Positions 27,417-36,811 of a stretch of DNA of 64,000 bases are shown here, piece by piece. How positions within the stretch are numbered: the first letter of the stretch is position 1; the number at the start of each line of letters is the position of its first letter. The position numbers and the translations under genes were made by a program. This DNA comes from Candidatus Acidianus copahuensis (GTDB taxonomy: Archaea; Thermoproteota; Thermoprotei_A; Sulfolobales; Sulfolobaceae), in NCBI RefSeq assembly GCF_000632495.1, contig NZ_JFZT01000047.1, positions 1 through 64,000 on the forward strand, written 5' to 3'. A model generated the notes under the pieces. It searched no databases and was not told the DNA's origin. It was given only the letters and a program-made list of their open reading frames with translations.

Positions 27417-28085
27417 TTATTCTAATATTTCTTCACTTTTCTTGCATTTTATTTGATCCGGAGATTTCATCAAAATATCCTCTGATCCAGGATATTTCTC
27501 TCTAAAAATAACACCATAAAATCTTCTTATCTTAACTTCATTCATTAACCAACAATCTGGAGAAAGTCCAGCCTTCACACAGGTTTCTGCTAGAAAAGTT
27601 TCTTCGTCCCAACAGTACTCTTTAGGAACTTGAGGCAAAAGTAATCCGCTATACATTATTCCTTTCTCTACAATTAAGCCGTCCCTTCCCACTTTTATCA
27701 TTTTTGGAAGATCAAATCTATCATTTACATAAACTTCTTCAGGTTCTGTAAGAACAGTGACCTCAATTACTAGTTCCTTAAATTCTTCCTTAGAAATTGG
27801 TGGGAATCTAGGATCAGAAAAAGCTGCTGCTACAGCCGCTTTTTGAACTATATCCTTTAGGGGTGCTACTGCTTGAACATAGCCAATACAGCCTCTAAGT
27901 GAATATGTAATACCATTAAAGGATTCGATAGTAACAAATGCCAAGCCTCTTTTGTTTATTATAGGATCATTAACTAAAATATCGTTATTTGATAGTCTTA
28001 ATTTCCTCTCTATCGCTCTTCTTGCTAATTTGACTAGAATCTTCCCCCTCTCTAGATCTAGTTCTTGGATGCTTATACTGCTCAT
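27417..28085 (-). CDS. AMMECR1-domain protein (TIGR00296)
   Basis: 222 residues. The AMMECR1 signature is present: TYSLRGCIGYVQAVAPLKDI, AAAFSDPRFPPISKEEF, LVIEVTVLTEPEE, GRDGLIVEKGIMYSGLLLPQ, and the C-terminal GLSPDCWL. The fold is known but no biochemical function is established. Its first 101 nt overlap the 3' end of the Mut7-C gene in another frame; the N-terminal ELDLERGKILVKLARRAIE looks genuine, so the overlap is probably real. Confidence 0.9.
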   Translation of the reverse strand: MSSISIQELDLERGKILVKLARRAIERKLRLSNNDILVNDPIINKRGLAFVTIESFNGITYSLRGCIGYVQAVAPLKDIVQKAAVAAAFSDPRFPPISKEEFKELVIEVTVLTEPEEVYVNDRFDLPKMIKVGRDGLIVEKGIMYSGLLLPQVPKEYCWDEETFLAETCVKAGLSPDCWLMNEVKIRRFYGVIFREKYPGSEDILMKSPDQIKCKKSEEILE

Positions 28086-28518
28086 ACATTTTTTCTCTTT
28101 CTTTTTGAGCTTTAATAAGTATCTCTGGTATTGTGCTCCAATGCTTTCCTTTCCAATACTCTTTATTACAACTAGTACATAACCATTTGTTCTTTTCTAC
28201 TTTTCTTAAAATTCCATTGCAAACAGAACATCTTGAGGCATCTAGATTGACTGAGAGATCTATGTCATATTTAAGAGATAATTTGGCTAAAGTTATTATT
28301 ACGCTATCTGCTGGTAAAGCCAAAAAACACTCTATTCCTATTTTTAAAGCTCTTGCACATAATCCTCTATCTCTTGTAACAATAATCCTTTTCTCATTTT
28401 GAGCAATTTTTATAATTTTCCAGTCTTCATAAGAATTGTTATATAAAGTGTCATAACCCAATATTCTTAACCATCTAGCTAGCCTTCCCATCATTGCATC
28501 TAATATAAACTTCTGCAT
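27985..28518 (-). CDS. Mut7-C RNase-domain protein (DUF82)
   Basis: 177 residues. The N-terminal PIN-like part FILDAMMGRLARWLRILGYD (catalytic Asp) and IIVTRDRGLCARALK (second Asp) match Mut7-C. A zinc ribbon follows: CSVCNGILRKV ... WLCTSCNKEYWKGKHW. The tail is charged and low-complexity and is encoded in the overlap with the AMMECR1 gene. It is predicted to be a ribonuclease; the substrate is unknown. Confidence 0.88.
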   Translation of the reverse strand: MQKFILDAMMGRLARWLRILGYDTLYNNSYEDWKIIKIAQNEKRIIVTRDRGLCARALKIGIECFLALPADSVIITLAKLSLKYDIDLSVNLDASRCSVCNGILRKVEKNKWLCTSCNKEYWKGKHWSTIPEILIKAQKEREKMYEQYKHPRTRSREGEDSSQISKKSDREEIKTIK

Positions 28519-28520
28519 CG

Positions 28521-28769
28521 TTAGACAATGATGTTATATATAACCAGTAGTATTAAAAACCACGCTATTATCAAGGTTAATACTCCCTTTCCTAACAAAT
28601 TCCACTTCTTATCTGGATGAAATAAAATTGCTACAACAACTATACTTATAATATATCCTATAATAAGATATAGCAACGCTAAAATAAACGTATTAACAAA
28701 GATTGAAATTAACCCAGCTATTAGACCTATTATTCCCCTTAATAGGAGAATTTTATCTTCTCTATTCAC
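28521..28769 (-). CDS. Small membrane protein, EMC6-like
   Basis: 82 residues from GTG with about three hydrophobic helices: LLRGIIGLIAGLISIFVNTF, ILALLYLIIGYIISIVVVAI and VLTLIIAWFLILLVIYNI. Topology and length fit archaeal EMC6-like proteins, thought to help insert membrane proteins. That assignment is by topology, not by a diagnostic motif. It ends 2 nt before the Mut7-C gene and starts 19 bp from the divergent RqcH gene. Confidence 0.7.
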   Translation of the reverse strand: MNREDKILLLRGIIGLIAGLISIFVNTFILALLYLIIGYIISIVVVAILFHPDKKWNLLGKGVLTLIIAWFLILLVIYNIIV

Positions 28770-28788
28770 ATTATGATCTTGTGGACCT

Positions 28789-30543
28789 ATGCCTTTAAAG
28801 TTGACAAGAAAGAGTTCTATGAGTTACATAGATCTTTTAGCATGGATAGTAGAGAATAGATCTAAAATTATCGGTTGTAGAATAGACAATATTTATTCTG
28901 TAGGAAATTTGGAAAATTTATTTCTTCTTAGAATTCATTGTAAAGATGGAGATAAATCGCTTATCCTAGAACCAGGTGTTAGAATTCACTTAACAAAATA
29001 TGAAAGAGAGAAAACTTTATCAAATAAAGCAAAAATATTGAGAGAATTAATTAGGGACAGAATAATAAACGATATAAGTGCTGTAAATGAAGAAAGAATA
29101 GTTAAAATATTGTTATCAGATGGTAAAGAACTCATATTAGAGCTCCTTCCTCGCGGATTATTGGTTATAACGGATAATGGTAAGATCAAATTCTCAACAC
29201 AATACAAGGAGTTTAAGGATAGAATAATAAAACCTGGTCTACAATACATTCTTCCTCCTCAAAAAGGCGGGAGGTCTGATTCATTAGGTGTTCCTAAAGA
29301 GATTTTACAAGCATTAGGAATTACGCAAAATAATCTAGATGATGTGAAAAGTAAAGTTGAAGATTTAAAAGAAAAGATTATAGAAGGGAAAATAACTCCA
29401 TGTTTAAAAACTGGGCAGACTTTTATGCCAATAAGATTTGATGATTGTATAGAAAAGAATACATTTAATGATGCTATAGATGATTATTTTATTGAAATCG
29501 AAAAAGATCAATTTACTGAAAATACATCACAGGAATTAGCAAATAAAAGGGGGAAAATTGAGAAAACTATAGAAAATATCGAAAAAACTATAGATGAATA
29601 TAATAAAAAAGCTGAAGAACTAAGGAAAATAGGTAAAATACTAATGGAAAATTATGTTTATGTAGAAAATGTACTAAAATCAGGAAACAGAAAGATGAAC
29701 ATAAGTGATATAGTTATAGAATTAAACCCTAGACTTTCAGCAATTGGAAACTCTTCAATGTATTTTGATATGGCAAAAGAATACGCTCAAAAGGCCAAGA
29801 GAGCAGAGGAAAAATTAAATGAAATGAAACAAAAACTGGTAAAAATCGATCAGGAAATGACTCAAACTAAGGGAGGAACTAGTCTAACTATAAGGAAAAA
29901 AGAGTGGTATGAAAAGTATAGGTGGAGCATCACAAGAAACAACTACGTAGTAATAGCTGGACGGGACGTGGATCAAAATGAAAGTTTAGTTCGAAAAATT
30001 CTTCAAGATAATGACATTTATATGCATGCTGATATACAAGGGGCTGCTACAACAATTATAAAGGATCCTAAAGGTATAACCGAAGAAGATCTTAATGATG
30101 CTGCTAAAATTGCAGCTTCTTATTCTAAGGCATGGAAGAGCGGTCTTGGAGCAGTAGATGTGTTCTGGGTTTATGGAAGTCAAGTTTCGAAATCTCCTCC
30201 AACAGGTGAATATTTGCCTAAAGGATCTTTTATGATATATGGAAAAAAGAATTTTATAAGAAATGTTAAACTTGACTTAGCAATAGGGCTAGAAGTTAGT
30301 GATAACATAAGAGTAATTGTAGGTTCTGAGGAATCTATAAAAGAAAAGTCCGCATCATATGCTGTAATAGCACCAGGGGAAGAATTTGAAAGAACGGCAG
30401 ATAGATTAGGAAGAATACTATCTCAAGCTTATGAGTTAGGTACTATAAATCAACTTAGAGACGAAATAATCAAAATATTACCAGGTAATTCCAAAATTCT
30501 AAAGGTAATAAATAACAATAAAGGTAGAAACGAGAAACAATAA
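28789..30543 (+). CDS. rqcH: RqcH/NFACT family ribosome-rescue protein
   Basis: 584 residues. The NFACT-N domain starts MSYIDLLAWIVENRSKIIGC (from Met 11); NPRLSAIGNSSMYFD is followed by a long coiled coil (about 330-370). The C-terminal NFACT-R domain has RWSITRNNYVVIAGRDVDQN, DNDIYMHADIQGA and DVFWVYGSQVSKSPPTGEYL. The protein binds split 60S/50S subunits carrying peptidyl-tRNA and adds C-terminal tails in the RQC pathway. Starts at 28789 (ATG) or 28819 (ATG) are both possible; only 19 bp separate 28789 from the divergent gene. Confidence 0.93.
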   Translation: MPLKLTRKSSMSYIDLLAWIVENRSKIIGCRIDNIYSVGNLENLFLLRIHCKDGDKSLILEPGVRIHLTKYEREKTLSNKAKILRELIRDRIINDISAVNEERIVKILLSDGKELILELLPRGLLVITDNGKIKFSTQYKEFKDRIIKPGLQYILPPQKGGRSDSLGVPKEILQALGITQNNLDDVKSKVEDLKEKIIEGKITPCLKTGQTFMPIRFDDCIEKNTFNDAIDDYFIEIEKDQFTENTSQELANKRGKIEKTIENIEKTIDEYNKKAEELRKIGKILMENYVYVENVLKSGNRKMNISDIVIELNPRLSAIGNSSMYFDMAKEYAQKAKRAEEKLNEMKQKLVKIDQEMTQTKGGTSLTIRKKEWYEKYRWSITRNNYVVIAGRDVDQNESLVRKILQDNDIYMHADIQGAATTIIKDPKGITEEDLNDAAKIAASYSKAWKSGLGAVDVFWVYGSQVSKSPPTGEYLPKGSFMIYGKKNFIRNVKLDLAIGLEVSDNIRVIVGSEESIKEKSASYAVIAPGEEFERTADRLGRILSQAYELGTINQLRDEIIKILPGNSKILKVINNNKGRNEKQ

Positions 30544-30573
30544 TAACCCTAAATACTTTTATATTATTAACCT

Positions 30574-31440
30574 ATGCCAGTTTTAGCATTAGCCGAAAGA
30601 GTTTCCCTAGTAACACCAGAAGAATACCTAGCATTAAGAGTGTTTATTGAAAACAAGGATAAATACGAATATTTACCAAAGAATATTCTTAAAGATAGAT
30701 TAGGGTTAAGTAGTAGAGAAGTAGATACTATACTCACAAAACTTAGGACAGTAAAAGCAATAGACACAGAGAGAATATCTGGAGAAATTATGTTCAAAAT
30801 AACTTTTACTGGCATAGATATCCTAGCAATTAAGTCATTATATGCAAAACACGTTGTAAAAAGTCTAGGTCAATCCATTGGACAAGGAAAAGAAAGTTCA
30901 GTTTATTATGGATATGATTTTAATGGTGAGTTAATAGCTATAAAACTCCATAGAGTTGGAAAAACTAGCTTCAAAAATGTAAGAAAATTAAGAGAATTAA
31001 GAAGAGAAAAAAGCTGGATCTCCATAACGTTAGATAATGCATTAAATGAATTCAGTGCTCTGCAGTGTGTCAAAAGTAATTTTGGTAACGTTCCTTCACC
31101 TCTAGGATATGCTTTTAATGCAGTTACAATGGAGTTTATAGAAGGCGTTCAGCTAGCCCATGCTGAGTTATCTAAACCGTCAGAAGTGCTTGACAAAATC
31201 TTAGCCACAATGAGAATTGCATATACATATTGTAAAATTGTTCATTCGGATCTAAGCCCATATAATATAATTATATCTACAAATAATGAGGAACCCTTTA
31301 TCATTGATTGGCCCCAGGCAAAGCATTCTGATATAAATCTTTATAGAGATATTAAAAATATCCTTGATTTCTTCTATAAAAAATACAAAATAGAACATAA
31401 TATGGAAAAAATTTCGGCATATGTAAAGGGGGAATCATGA
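30574..31440 (+). CDS. rio2: RIO2-type serine kinase
   Basis: 288 residues. An N-terminal winged helix (about 1-85) is followed by a RIO kinase domain: P-loop IGQGKESSVYYGYD, catalytic Lys in LIAIKLHRVG, catalytic loop IVHSDLSPYNIII, and metal-binding IIDWPQAKH. RIO2 acts in late small-subunit maturation. It is translationally coupled to the DUF460 gene (ATGA overlap) and follows RqcH by 30 nt, forming a ribosome-assembly and quality-control group. Confidence 0.95.
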   Translation: MPVLALAERVSLVTPEEYLALRVFIENKDKYEYLPKNILKDRLGLSSREVDTILTKLRTVKAIDTERISGEIMFKITFTGIDILAIKSLYAKHVVKSLGQSIGQGKESSVYYGYDFNGELIAIKLHRVGKTSFKNVRKLRELRREKSWISITLDNALNEFSALQCVKSNFGNVPSPLGYAFNAVTMEFIEGVQLAHAELSKPSEVLDKILATMRIAYTYCKIVHSDLSPYNIIISTNNEEPFIIDWPQAKHSDINLYRDIKNILDFFYKKYKIEHNMEKISAYVKGES

Positions 31441-33263
31441 AGATAATGGGTATAGATATAGAGCCAGGAAGTAGTCCGTCGTCTATCTATCAAGCAAAAT
31501 ATGCTGTTGCATTAGTTGATGAAAAAGGCGATTTAATTAATAAATGGGAAGAGATAGGATTAGCTAGAATTATAAGATTAGTCTGGGAAAGCGATGTAAA
31601 TCTAATAGCTACAGATAACGTCTATGAATTAGGAGAAAATGATAGAGATGTCATAAAATTTGTATCTCTTCTCCCCGACGGGACTCAATTAGTCCAGGTA
31701 ACATACAAGGATGGCAGATTTTACGATCTAAAGGATGTAGCTAAAATGTTTGGCGTAGACGTTCAAGGAAAACCAACTTCAAGTAAAACCGCGTATCTTG
31801 TAGCTCTTTTAGCAAGTAAGGGAGCAGGTACAAATCTAAAATTAACAGAGAATAAGACTAAAATAATAATATCTAGAGGAAGGCATCCTGGACATGGTGG
31901 AATGAGCGCTAACCGATTCAAGAGACATATAAGAGGATTATTGTTAAGAGTTTTTAAGGAAACAAAAGAATCTCTGGATAAACATAATTTTGACTATGAT
32001 GTAATAGTCAAAAGAACTAAAGCCGGCCTAGAAAGTGCTACTTTTATAGTATACACATCCAGAGAAAATCTATATGGCATAGTAAAAAGAATGACTGGTC
32101 ATGATCTGAAAGTAGATATAAGACCGGTTTATAAATCTAGAATTGAATTTGAAGTAAAAAGAAGGGTCAAAAAACCTCTTATAGTAGGAATAGATCCGGG
32201 TTTAGAAGTAGGCATTTCTATTATAGATATCCATGGAAATCCGATAACATTAACTACTAAAAGATCTATAGATAGAGAAGAGATTATATCTTTAATTTCA
32301 GAAAAAGGAAATGCGGTAATAATTGCTACCGATGTTTATCCACCTCCAGATGCTGTGAAAAAGATCAGTGGAATTTTGAAAGCAAAGATATACTATCCAG
32401 AGAAATCAATGAGTGTCGAAGAAAAGCAGGAATTGCTTAATTATTTCTGTTCTAAGTTTGGCCTTTCAATAACAGATGTACATATTAGAGATTCTCTAGC
32501 AGCAGCACTAAAGGCATATCGAGAGTTAGAGAGGAAGCTAAATCAAACTAGTTCTATTCTTGAAAGACTTGACTTAGACCTAGATAACGAAGCCGTATAT
32601 AGATGCGTTATAGAAGGGAATACAATAGCTGAGTGTGTAGAAAAGGAAATAGAGAAAAAAATAGATTTCGATAAAAACAACATAATAGAGAGAAAAGTAG
32701 TCCAAGAAAATCGACCAAAATCTCAGAGGACTAGTGACTACGATATTTTAATGCTTAGACATGAAAATAACAGACTTCGAAGAACAATTTCGGCACTATT
32801 CAAGGAAAAATACATACTAGAAAAAAGAATAGATGAATTAAAATCTGAATTTAATGTTGAAATACAAAGAGATAGAAAAGTTTACCAATTAACATTAGAA
32901 ATTGAACAAAAAAATAAAGAAATAGAAAATCTTAATAAATATAAGAATAACTTGGAAAACGAATCTAAGAAGTTAAGGGAAGTAATAGAAAATCTTGTAG
33001 ATGGAAAAGCAACAATAATAAGAAATCACGGAATTATACATCTAGAGAATGGTAAGATTAAAGCCTTGGAAGAAGAAATAAACCCAGCTATAGTTGAATT
33101 CATGAACAACGAAATTATTATAGTAGATAATAATCTAATAAGAGATCTAAAAATTCTTGAAAAAGAGAAAGAGAATAATATAGAAATAGACAACAAAAAA
33201 ATGAAAAACATAATCGACGAATACAGAAAAGAAAAACTAAAACATGGAAACTTTACCGTCTAA
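31437..33263 (+). CDS. DUF460 protein, RNase H-fold with coiled coil
   Basis: 608 residues. The N-terminal half holds two RNase H/RuvC-like segments: MGIDIEPGSSP near the start and LIVGIDPGLEVGISIID near residue 250, with ATDVYPPPDAV and IRDSLAAALKAY supplying further acidic residues. A long coiled coil spans about 430-520. This is the archaeal DUF460 family, predicted nucleases of unknown substrate. It is coupled to rio2, suggesting an RNA role. It converges on metK with a 27-nt overlap. Confidence 0.88.
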   Translation: MKIMGIDIEPGSSPSSIYQAKYAVALVDEKGDLINKWEEIGLARIIRLVWESDVNLIATDNVYELGENDRDVIKFVSLLPDGTQLVQVTYKDGRFYDLKDVAKMFGVDVQGKPTSSKTAYLVALLASKGAGTNLKLTENKTKIIISRGRHPGHGGMSANRFKRHIRGLLLRVFKETKESLDKHNFDYDVIVKRTKAGLESATFIVYTSRENLYGIVKRMTGHDLKVDIRPVYKSRIEFEVKRRVKKPLIVGIDPGLEVGISIIDIHGNPITLTTKRSIDREEIISLISEKGNAVIIATDVYPPPDAVKKISGILKAKIYYPEKSMSVEEKQELLNYFCSKFGLSITDVHIRDSLAAALKAYRELERKLNQTSSILERLDLDLDNEAVYRCVIEGNTIAECVEKEIEKKIDFDKNNIIERKVVQENRPKSQRTSDYDILMLRHENNRLRRTISALFKEKYILEKRIDELKSEFNVEIQRDRKVYQLTLEIEQKNKEIENLNKYKNNLENESKKLREVIENLVDGKATIIRNHGIIHLENGKIKALEEEINPAIVEFMNNEIIIVDNNLIRDLKILEKEKENNIEIDNKKMKNIIDEYRKEKLKHGNFTV

Positions 33264-34451
33264 TATTAACTCTGTAACCTTTGTATAGGAGTCTAGATAT
33301 TCGTCAACTATACCACTAATCTCGTTCTTTATATCATCAGTTAATTTTCCATCCTCAGCACTTACTTCCACATTTATTACCAAAGGATCATTTATAGGCC
33401 TACCTATTTGACCCAATACTTCTACCTGCACGTTATGAACTTTAACGTTCTGCTTTATTTTTTGAGCTATTAATGAAGCCATAATGTTATAAATCTTGCC
33501 AACATGATTAACTGGATTCTTTCCAGCAGTAGCCTCAAGAGACATTGGTCTCATTGGTGTAATTAGACCAACTCCTCTATTACCTCTTCCAGTCATTCCA
33601 TCATCTCCGTGCTCAGCAGAAGTACCAGTGACAGTTAAGTAATAAATACCTTGTTCTATTCTATCTCCTGTATTGATATTTACTTTAACATCAAAATTAG
33701 GTGCTAATTTTGATGCTAAATCTAGTACCTTTTGCTTTACTTCGTCCTTAACTGCCAGATAATGATTAACGTCTTCTACTAATTGGCTTATTGTAGCCAT
33801 AGCTACTGTTAGATATATTTCCTTTTCTTTCCTTAAGCCCATTACTTTTATATCTTCTCCTACTTCAGGATGCTTCATCTTAAAATCTCTACTATTTAAA
33901 AGTCTCTCCGTTGAGTATACCATATTCTCCAAAGTGGAAAAAGGATAGAAACCAACACCAAAACTCGTATCATTAGATAATGGAATCGTTTTTTTGCCTT
34001 TATCGAATATACCTATTAAGTCTGTAGAACCTTTTCCTATTTTATAATCTACTACTACATGTTTCTCAGGATCAAGATATCTGAAGTTGTTTTTTATCCA
34101 CTCCTTAACGCTTTCTATTACTATTGTACCTACTGGTACGTTGTCTACTCCATCATCCGTCCTAACCTCTGTCGTTGCCCTGCCAGCTACAATTACATAG
34201 ATAGGTTGTAAAACTTGTCCACCCTTAAATATAGGCGTTGTCTGACCTCCAACAACCAAAGTCTTATCTAGATTATGATGAAGAATTATCCCATATTTCT
34301 TCAAATAGTAAAGAGATAACTTTCTACTTGATTCCTCCGAGGCAGAATCTGCAATATAGTCTGGATGTCCTGTTCCCTTTCTTTCAGCGAGTTCTACAGG
34401 CAACTGATCCATATCCTGAACTCTCGCTAATTCAACAACCACGTTTTTCAT
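33237..34451 (-). CDS. mat: S-adenosylmethionine synthase, archaeal type
   Basis: 404 residues, the standard archaeal MAT length. Motifs: ERKGTGHPDYIADSASEESS at the N-terminus, IGKGSTDLIGIFD, NDTSFGVGFYPFS, GTSAEHGDDGMTGRGNRGVG and KNPVNHVGKIYNIMAS. It makes AdoMet from ATP and methionine. Transcription is convergent with DUF460. It ends 25 nt downstream of the Sm-like gene's neighbour region on the same strand and may share its transcript. Confidence 0.97.
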   Translation of the reverse strand: MKNVVVELARVQDMDQLPVELAERKGTGHPDYIADSASEESSRKLSLYYLKKYGIILHHNLDKTLVVGGQTTPIFKGGQVLQPIYVIVAGRATTEVRTDDGVDNVPVGTIVIESVKEWIKNNFRYLDPEKHVVVDYKIGKGSTDLIGIFDKGKKTIPLSNDTSFGVGFYPFSTLENMVYSTERLLNSRDFKMKHPEVGEDIKVMGLRKEKEIYLTVAMATISQLVEDVNHYLAVKDEVKQKVLDLASKLAPNFDVKVNINTGDRIEQGIYYLTVTGTSAEHGDDGMTGRGNRGVGLITPMRPMSLEATAGKNPVNHVGKIYNIMASLIAQKIKQNVKVHNVQVEVLGQIGRPINDPLVINVEVSAEDGKLTDDIKNEISGIVDEYLDSYTKVTELILDGKVSMF

Positions 34452-34476
34452 TACAACTCACTGAGCTATTTGGTCT

Positions 34477-34746
34477 TTAAATTTTTTTATCCTTATCCAT
34501 TATTGTCTCATAATCTACACTAATAAAGAGAATGTTACTTCCTCTAATAAGAACTCTACCGTATTTGGCAACAGGATCTGAAGTTCCCTCCCTAAGCTCT
34601 AAACAGTCTCTAAGGACTAAATTCATCGTTCCATCTGTTTGCTCAAGCTTTCCTATGTATTCTGAACCATCCTTTAGTTTCACAAGGACCACTCTATTCA
34701 TTGCTGTTTTAATATTCTTTAGAGGATTCTCTACTTTTGCTTGCAA
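34477..34746 (-). CDS. Sm-like archaeal protein (LSm/SmAP)
   Basis: 89 residues from TTG 34746 (LQAKVENPLKNI), preceded by GAGGG at the right distance. An upstream in-frame ATG at 34773 has no such site. Sm1: RVVLVKLKDGSEYIGKLEQT with the conserved Gly, then DGTMNLVLRDCLEL. Sm2: YGRVLIRGSNILFIS. It forms heptameric rings that bind U-rich RNA. It is followed 25 nt later by metK. Confidence 0.93.
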   Translation of the reverse strand: MQAKVENPLKNIKTAMNRVVLVKLKDGSEYIGKLEQTDGTMNLVLRDCLELREGTSDPVAKYGRVLIRGSNILFISVDYETIMDKDKKI

Positions 34747-34850
34747 AATAATCCCTCTTTCATAACAGATCATTAAAACTCATATAAAAGAATGACTTAC
34801 CATAAATCAGCCAAAAGGCTTATCAACACTAAATCAAACCACTCGTATTC

Positions 34851-35162
34851 ATGGAACTAGTAGTAACAGATCCAGAGGATATCTTAAATATCGTCATTGC
34901 ACTATCTTCCATGACTAGGATAAATATACTTAAACTTGTAGCAAATGAACCAAAGAGTATAACAGAAATAAGCGACGAATTAAGAATGACTAAAGGCAAT
35001 ATTAGCTCTCAGGTAGCTAACCTAGAGCAAGCTGGATTAATCGAAATAAACTATGAAAACGGAAATAAGGGAATAAGGAAAACTATAAAAAACAAATATA
35101 ATAGAATAGTTATTATAATAAATGAAAATCAAGTTGATGATGCTGCTATCAAAAATCCTTGA
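34851..35162 (+). CDS. ArsR/MarR-like winged-helix regulator
   Basis: 103 residues. The HTH reads SSMTRINILKLVANEPKSIT then EISDELRMTKGNISSQVANL (recognition helix) and EQAGLIEINYENGNKGIRKT (wing). There are no metal-binding Cys. The short C-terminal strand KYNRIVIIINEN could dimerise. It is a single gene, divergent from the Sm-like gene and convergent with pyrG (34-nt overlap). The target is unknown. Confidence 0.85.
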   Translation: MELVVTDPEDILNIVIALSSMTRINILKLVANEPKSITEISDELRMTKGNISSQVANLEQAGLIEINYENGNKGIRKTIKNKYNRIVIIINENQVDDAAIKNP

Positions 35163-36721
35163 AACAGAGGGGCAGGATTTAGTGGTCTACTCTTAAACTC
35201 TGGATGTGCTTGTGTAGCTACAAAGAATTTGTGGTTCTTAAGTTCTATCATTTCAACTAATCCTGATTCACTTACACCAGATATTATAAGACCTGCATCT
35301 TGGAGCTTATCCACATATCCTGGATTAACTTCATATCTATGTCTATGCCTCTCATAGATCTCATGATTTCTGTATAATTCATAAGCAATTGTGCCTTCTT
35401 TTAGAATTATTTTTTGTGCTCCTAGTCTCATTGTACCACCTACCTGTATGACTCTCTTTTGCTCATCTAGAAGTGTAACAACAGGATGAGAAGTGTTTGG
35501 ATCTACTTCTGTTGTATTAGCATCTTTTAGACCTAATACATTTCTAGCGAATTCCACAATTGCAAGTTGTAGACCATAACAGATTCCTAGATACGGAATA
35601 TTGTTTTCCCTAGCGTATTTAATCGCGTTTATCTTTCCCTCAATCCCTCTTGCACCAAATCCTGGAAGAACTATAATCCCATTAACCTTTGATAAGACTT
35701 CTGCAGGATTCTTAGTCTCTAGATCAGTAGACTCTATCCATATAAGATTTGGCTTAATTCCTAAGAAAGCTGCAGCATGGTATAAAGCCTCTTTAATGCT
35801 TAAGTAGCTATCCTTTAATCTTGTATATTTGCCTACTAAAGCTATATTTACATTTTTTTTCCCATCATTCAAAGATGCTACAAAACTATTCCATTGACTT
35901 AAATCTACAGATTTTTCTGGATAATTAAGCTTAAAAAGTATTTTTAATGGTAAGCCCTCTTTTTCTAGGATAAGTGGAACTTCATAAGCTGATTTCACAT
36001 CGAAGTTAGAGAAAATATACTCTGGTTTGACGTTAGTAAATAATGCTATTTTTTTCTTAGTTTCATCATCTAGTTGCACAGTAGATCTACCTATTATTAT
36101 GTCAGGCTGTATTCCTATTCTACGTAGCTCCTGGACACTATGTTGTAGTGGTTTTGTCTTAAGTTCGCCCGTAACTTCAAGATATTCTACAAGAGCAACA
36201 TGGACAAAAACTATATTTCCCTCTTCCTCTTCTAATTTCATTTGTCTTACTGCCTCTAAAAATGGTAGACTCTCAATGTCTCCTACAGTACCCCCAATTT
36301 CAACTATAACAATATCTACATTTTCTAAGTCAGTTACATTGCGAATCATCCTTTTAATCTCATCGGTAACGTGAGGAATTATCTGTACTGTTTGTCCGAG
36401 ATATTGACCTTCGCGCTCTTTTCTTATAACTTCAAAGTAAACTTTACCTGCCGTAACATTGTTATGTTTACTCATGTTTATATCTAGAAAACGTTCGTAA
36501 TGGCCAAGATCCAAATCTGTTTCTGCACCGTCATCGGTTACAAATACCTCTCCATGCATGTACGGATTCATAGTACCGGCATCTACGTTTATATAAGGAT
36601 CTACTTTTACAACAGTTACTTTATAGCCTCGTTGTTTTAAAAGTAGGCCGATCGACGCTGCTACTGTACCTTTTCCTACACTAGAAAGTACTCCACCTGT
36701 TACTATAATGTATTTAACCAC
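35129..36721 (-). CDS. pyrG: CTP synthase
   Basis: 530 residues. The N-terminal synthetase domain starts YIIVTGGVLSSVGKGTVAAS with DPYINVDAGTMNPYMHGEVF and TDDGAETDLDLGHYERF. The C-terminal glutaminase has LPGFGARGIEGK, GICYGLQLAIVEFARN (nucleophile Cys) and ATQAHPEFKSRP (catalytic His and Glu). It aminates UTP to CTP using glutamine. Confidence 0.97.
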   Translation of the reverse strand: MVKYIIVTGGVLSSVGKGTVAASIGLLLKQRGYKVTVVKVDPYINVDAGTMNPYMHGEVFVTDDGAETDLDLGHYERFLDINMSKHNNVTAGKVYFEVIRKEREGQYLGQTVQIIPHVTDEIKRMIRNVTDLENVDIVIVEIGGTVGDIESLPFLEAVRQMKLEEEEGNIVFVHVALVEYLEVTGELKTKPLQHSVQELRRIGIQPDIIIGRSTVQLDDETKKKIALFTNVKPEYIFSNFDVKSAYEVPLILEKEGLPLKILFKLNYPEKSVDLSQWNSFVASLNDGKKNVNIALVGKYTRLKDSYLSIKEALYHAAAFLGIKPNLIWIESTDLETKNPAEVLSKVNGIIVLPGFGARGIEGKINAIKYARENNIPYLGICYGLQLAIVEFARNVLGLKDANTTEVDPNTSHPVVTLLDEQKRVIQVGGTMRLGAQKIILKEGTIAYELYRNHEIYERHRHRYEVNPGYVDKLQDAGLIISGVSESGLVEMIELKNHKFFVATQAHPEFKSRPLNPAPLFQGFLIAASST

Positions 36722-36811
36722 TTAATAATCACAGTAATGAAGAATCTCAAGTCTAGATTAAAAATTCTTTTATAGATTAACTTAATTATTACCATATCCT
36801 CATTTACATCG

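Noticed and set aside
36027..36374. 115-codon plus-strand frame opposite pyrG
   Set aside because: Antisense to conserved CTP synthase sequence; Ser/Cys/Thr-rich with no domain.
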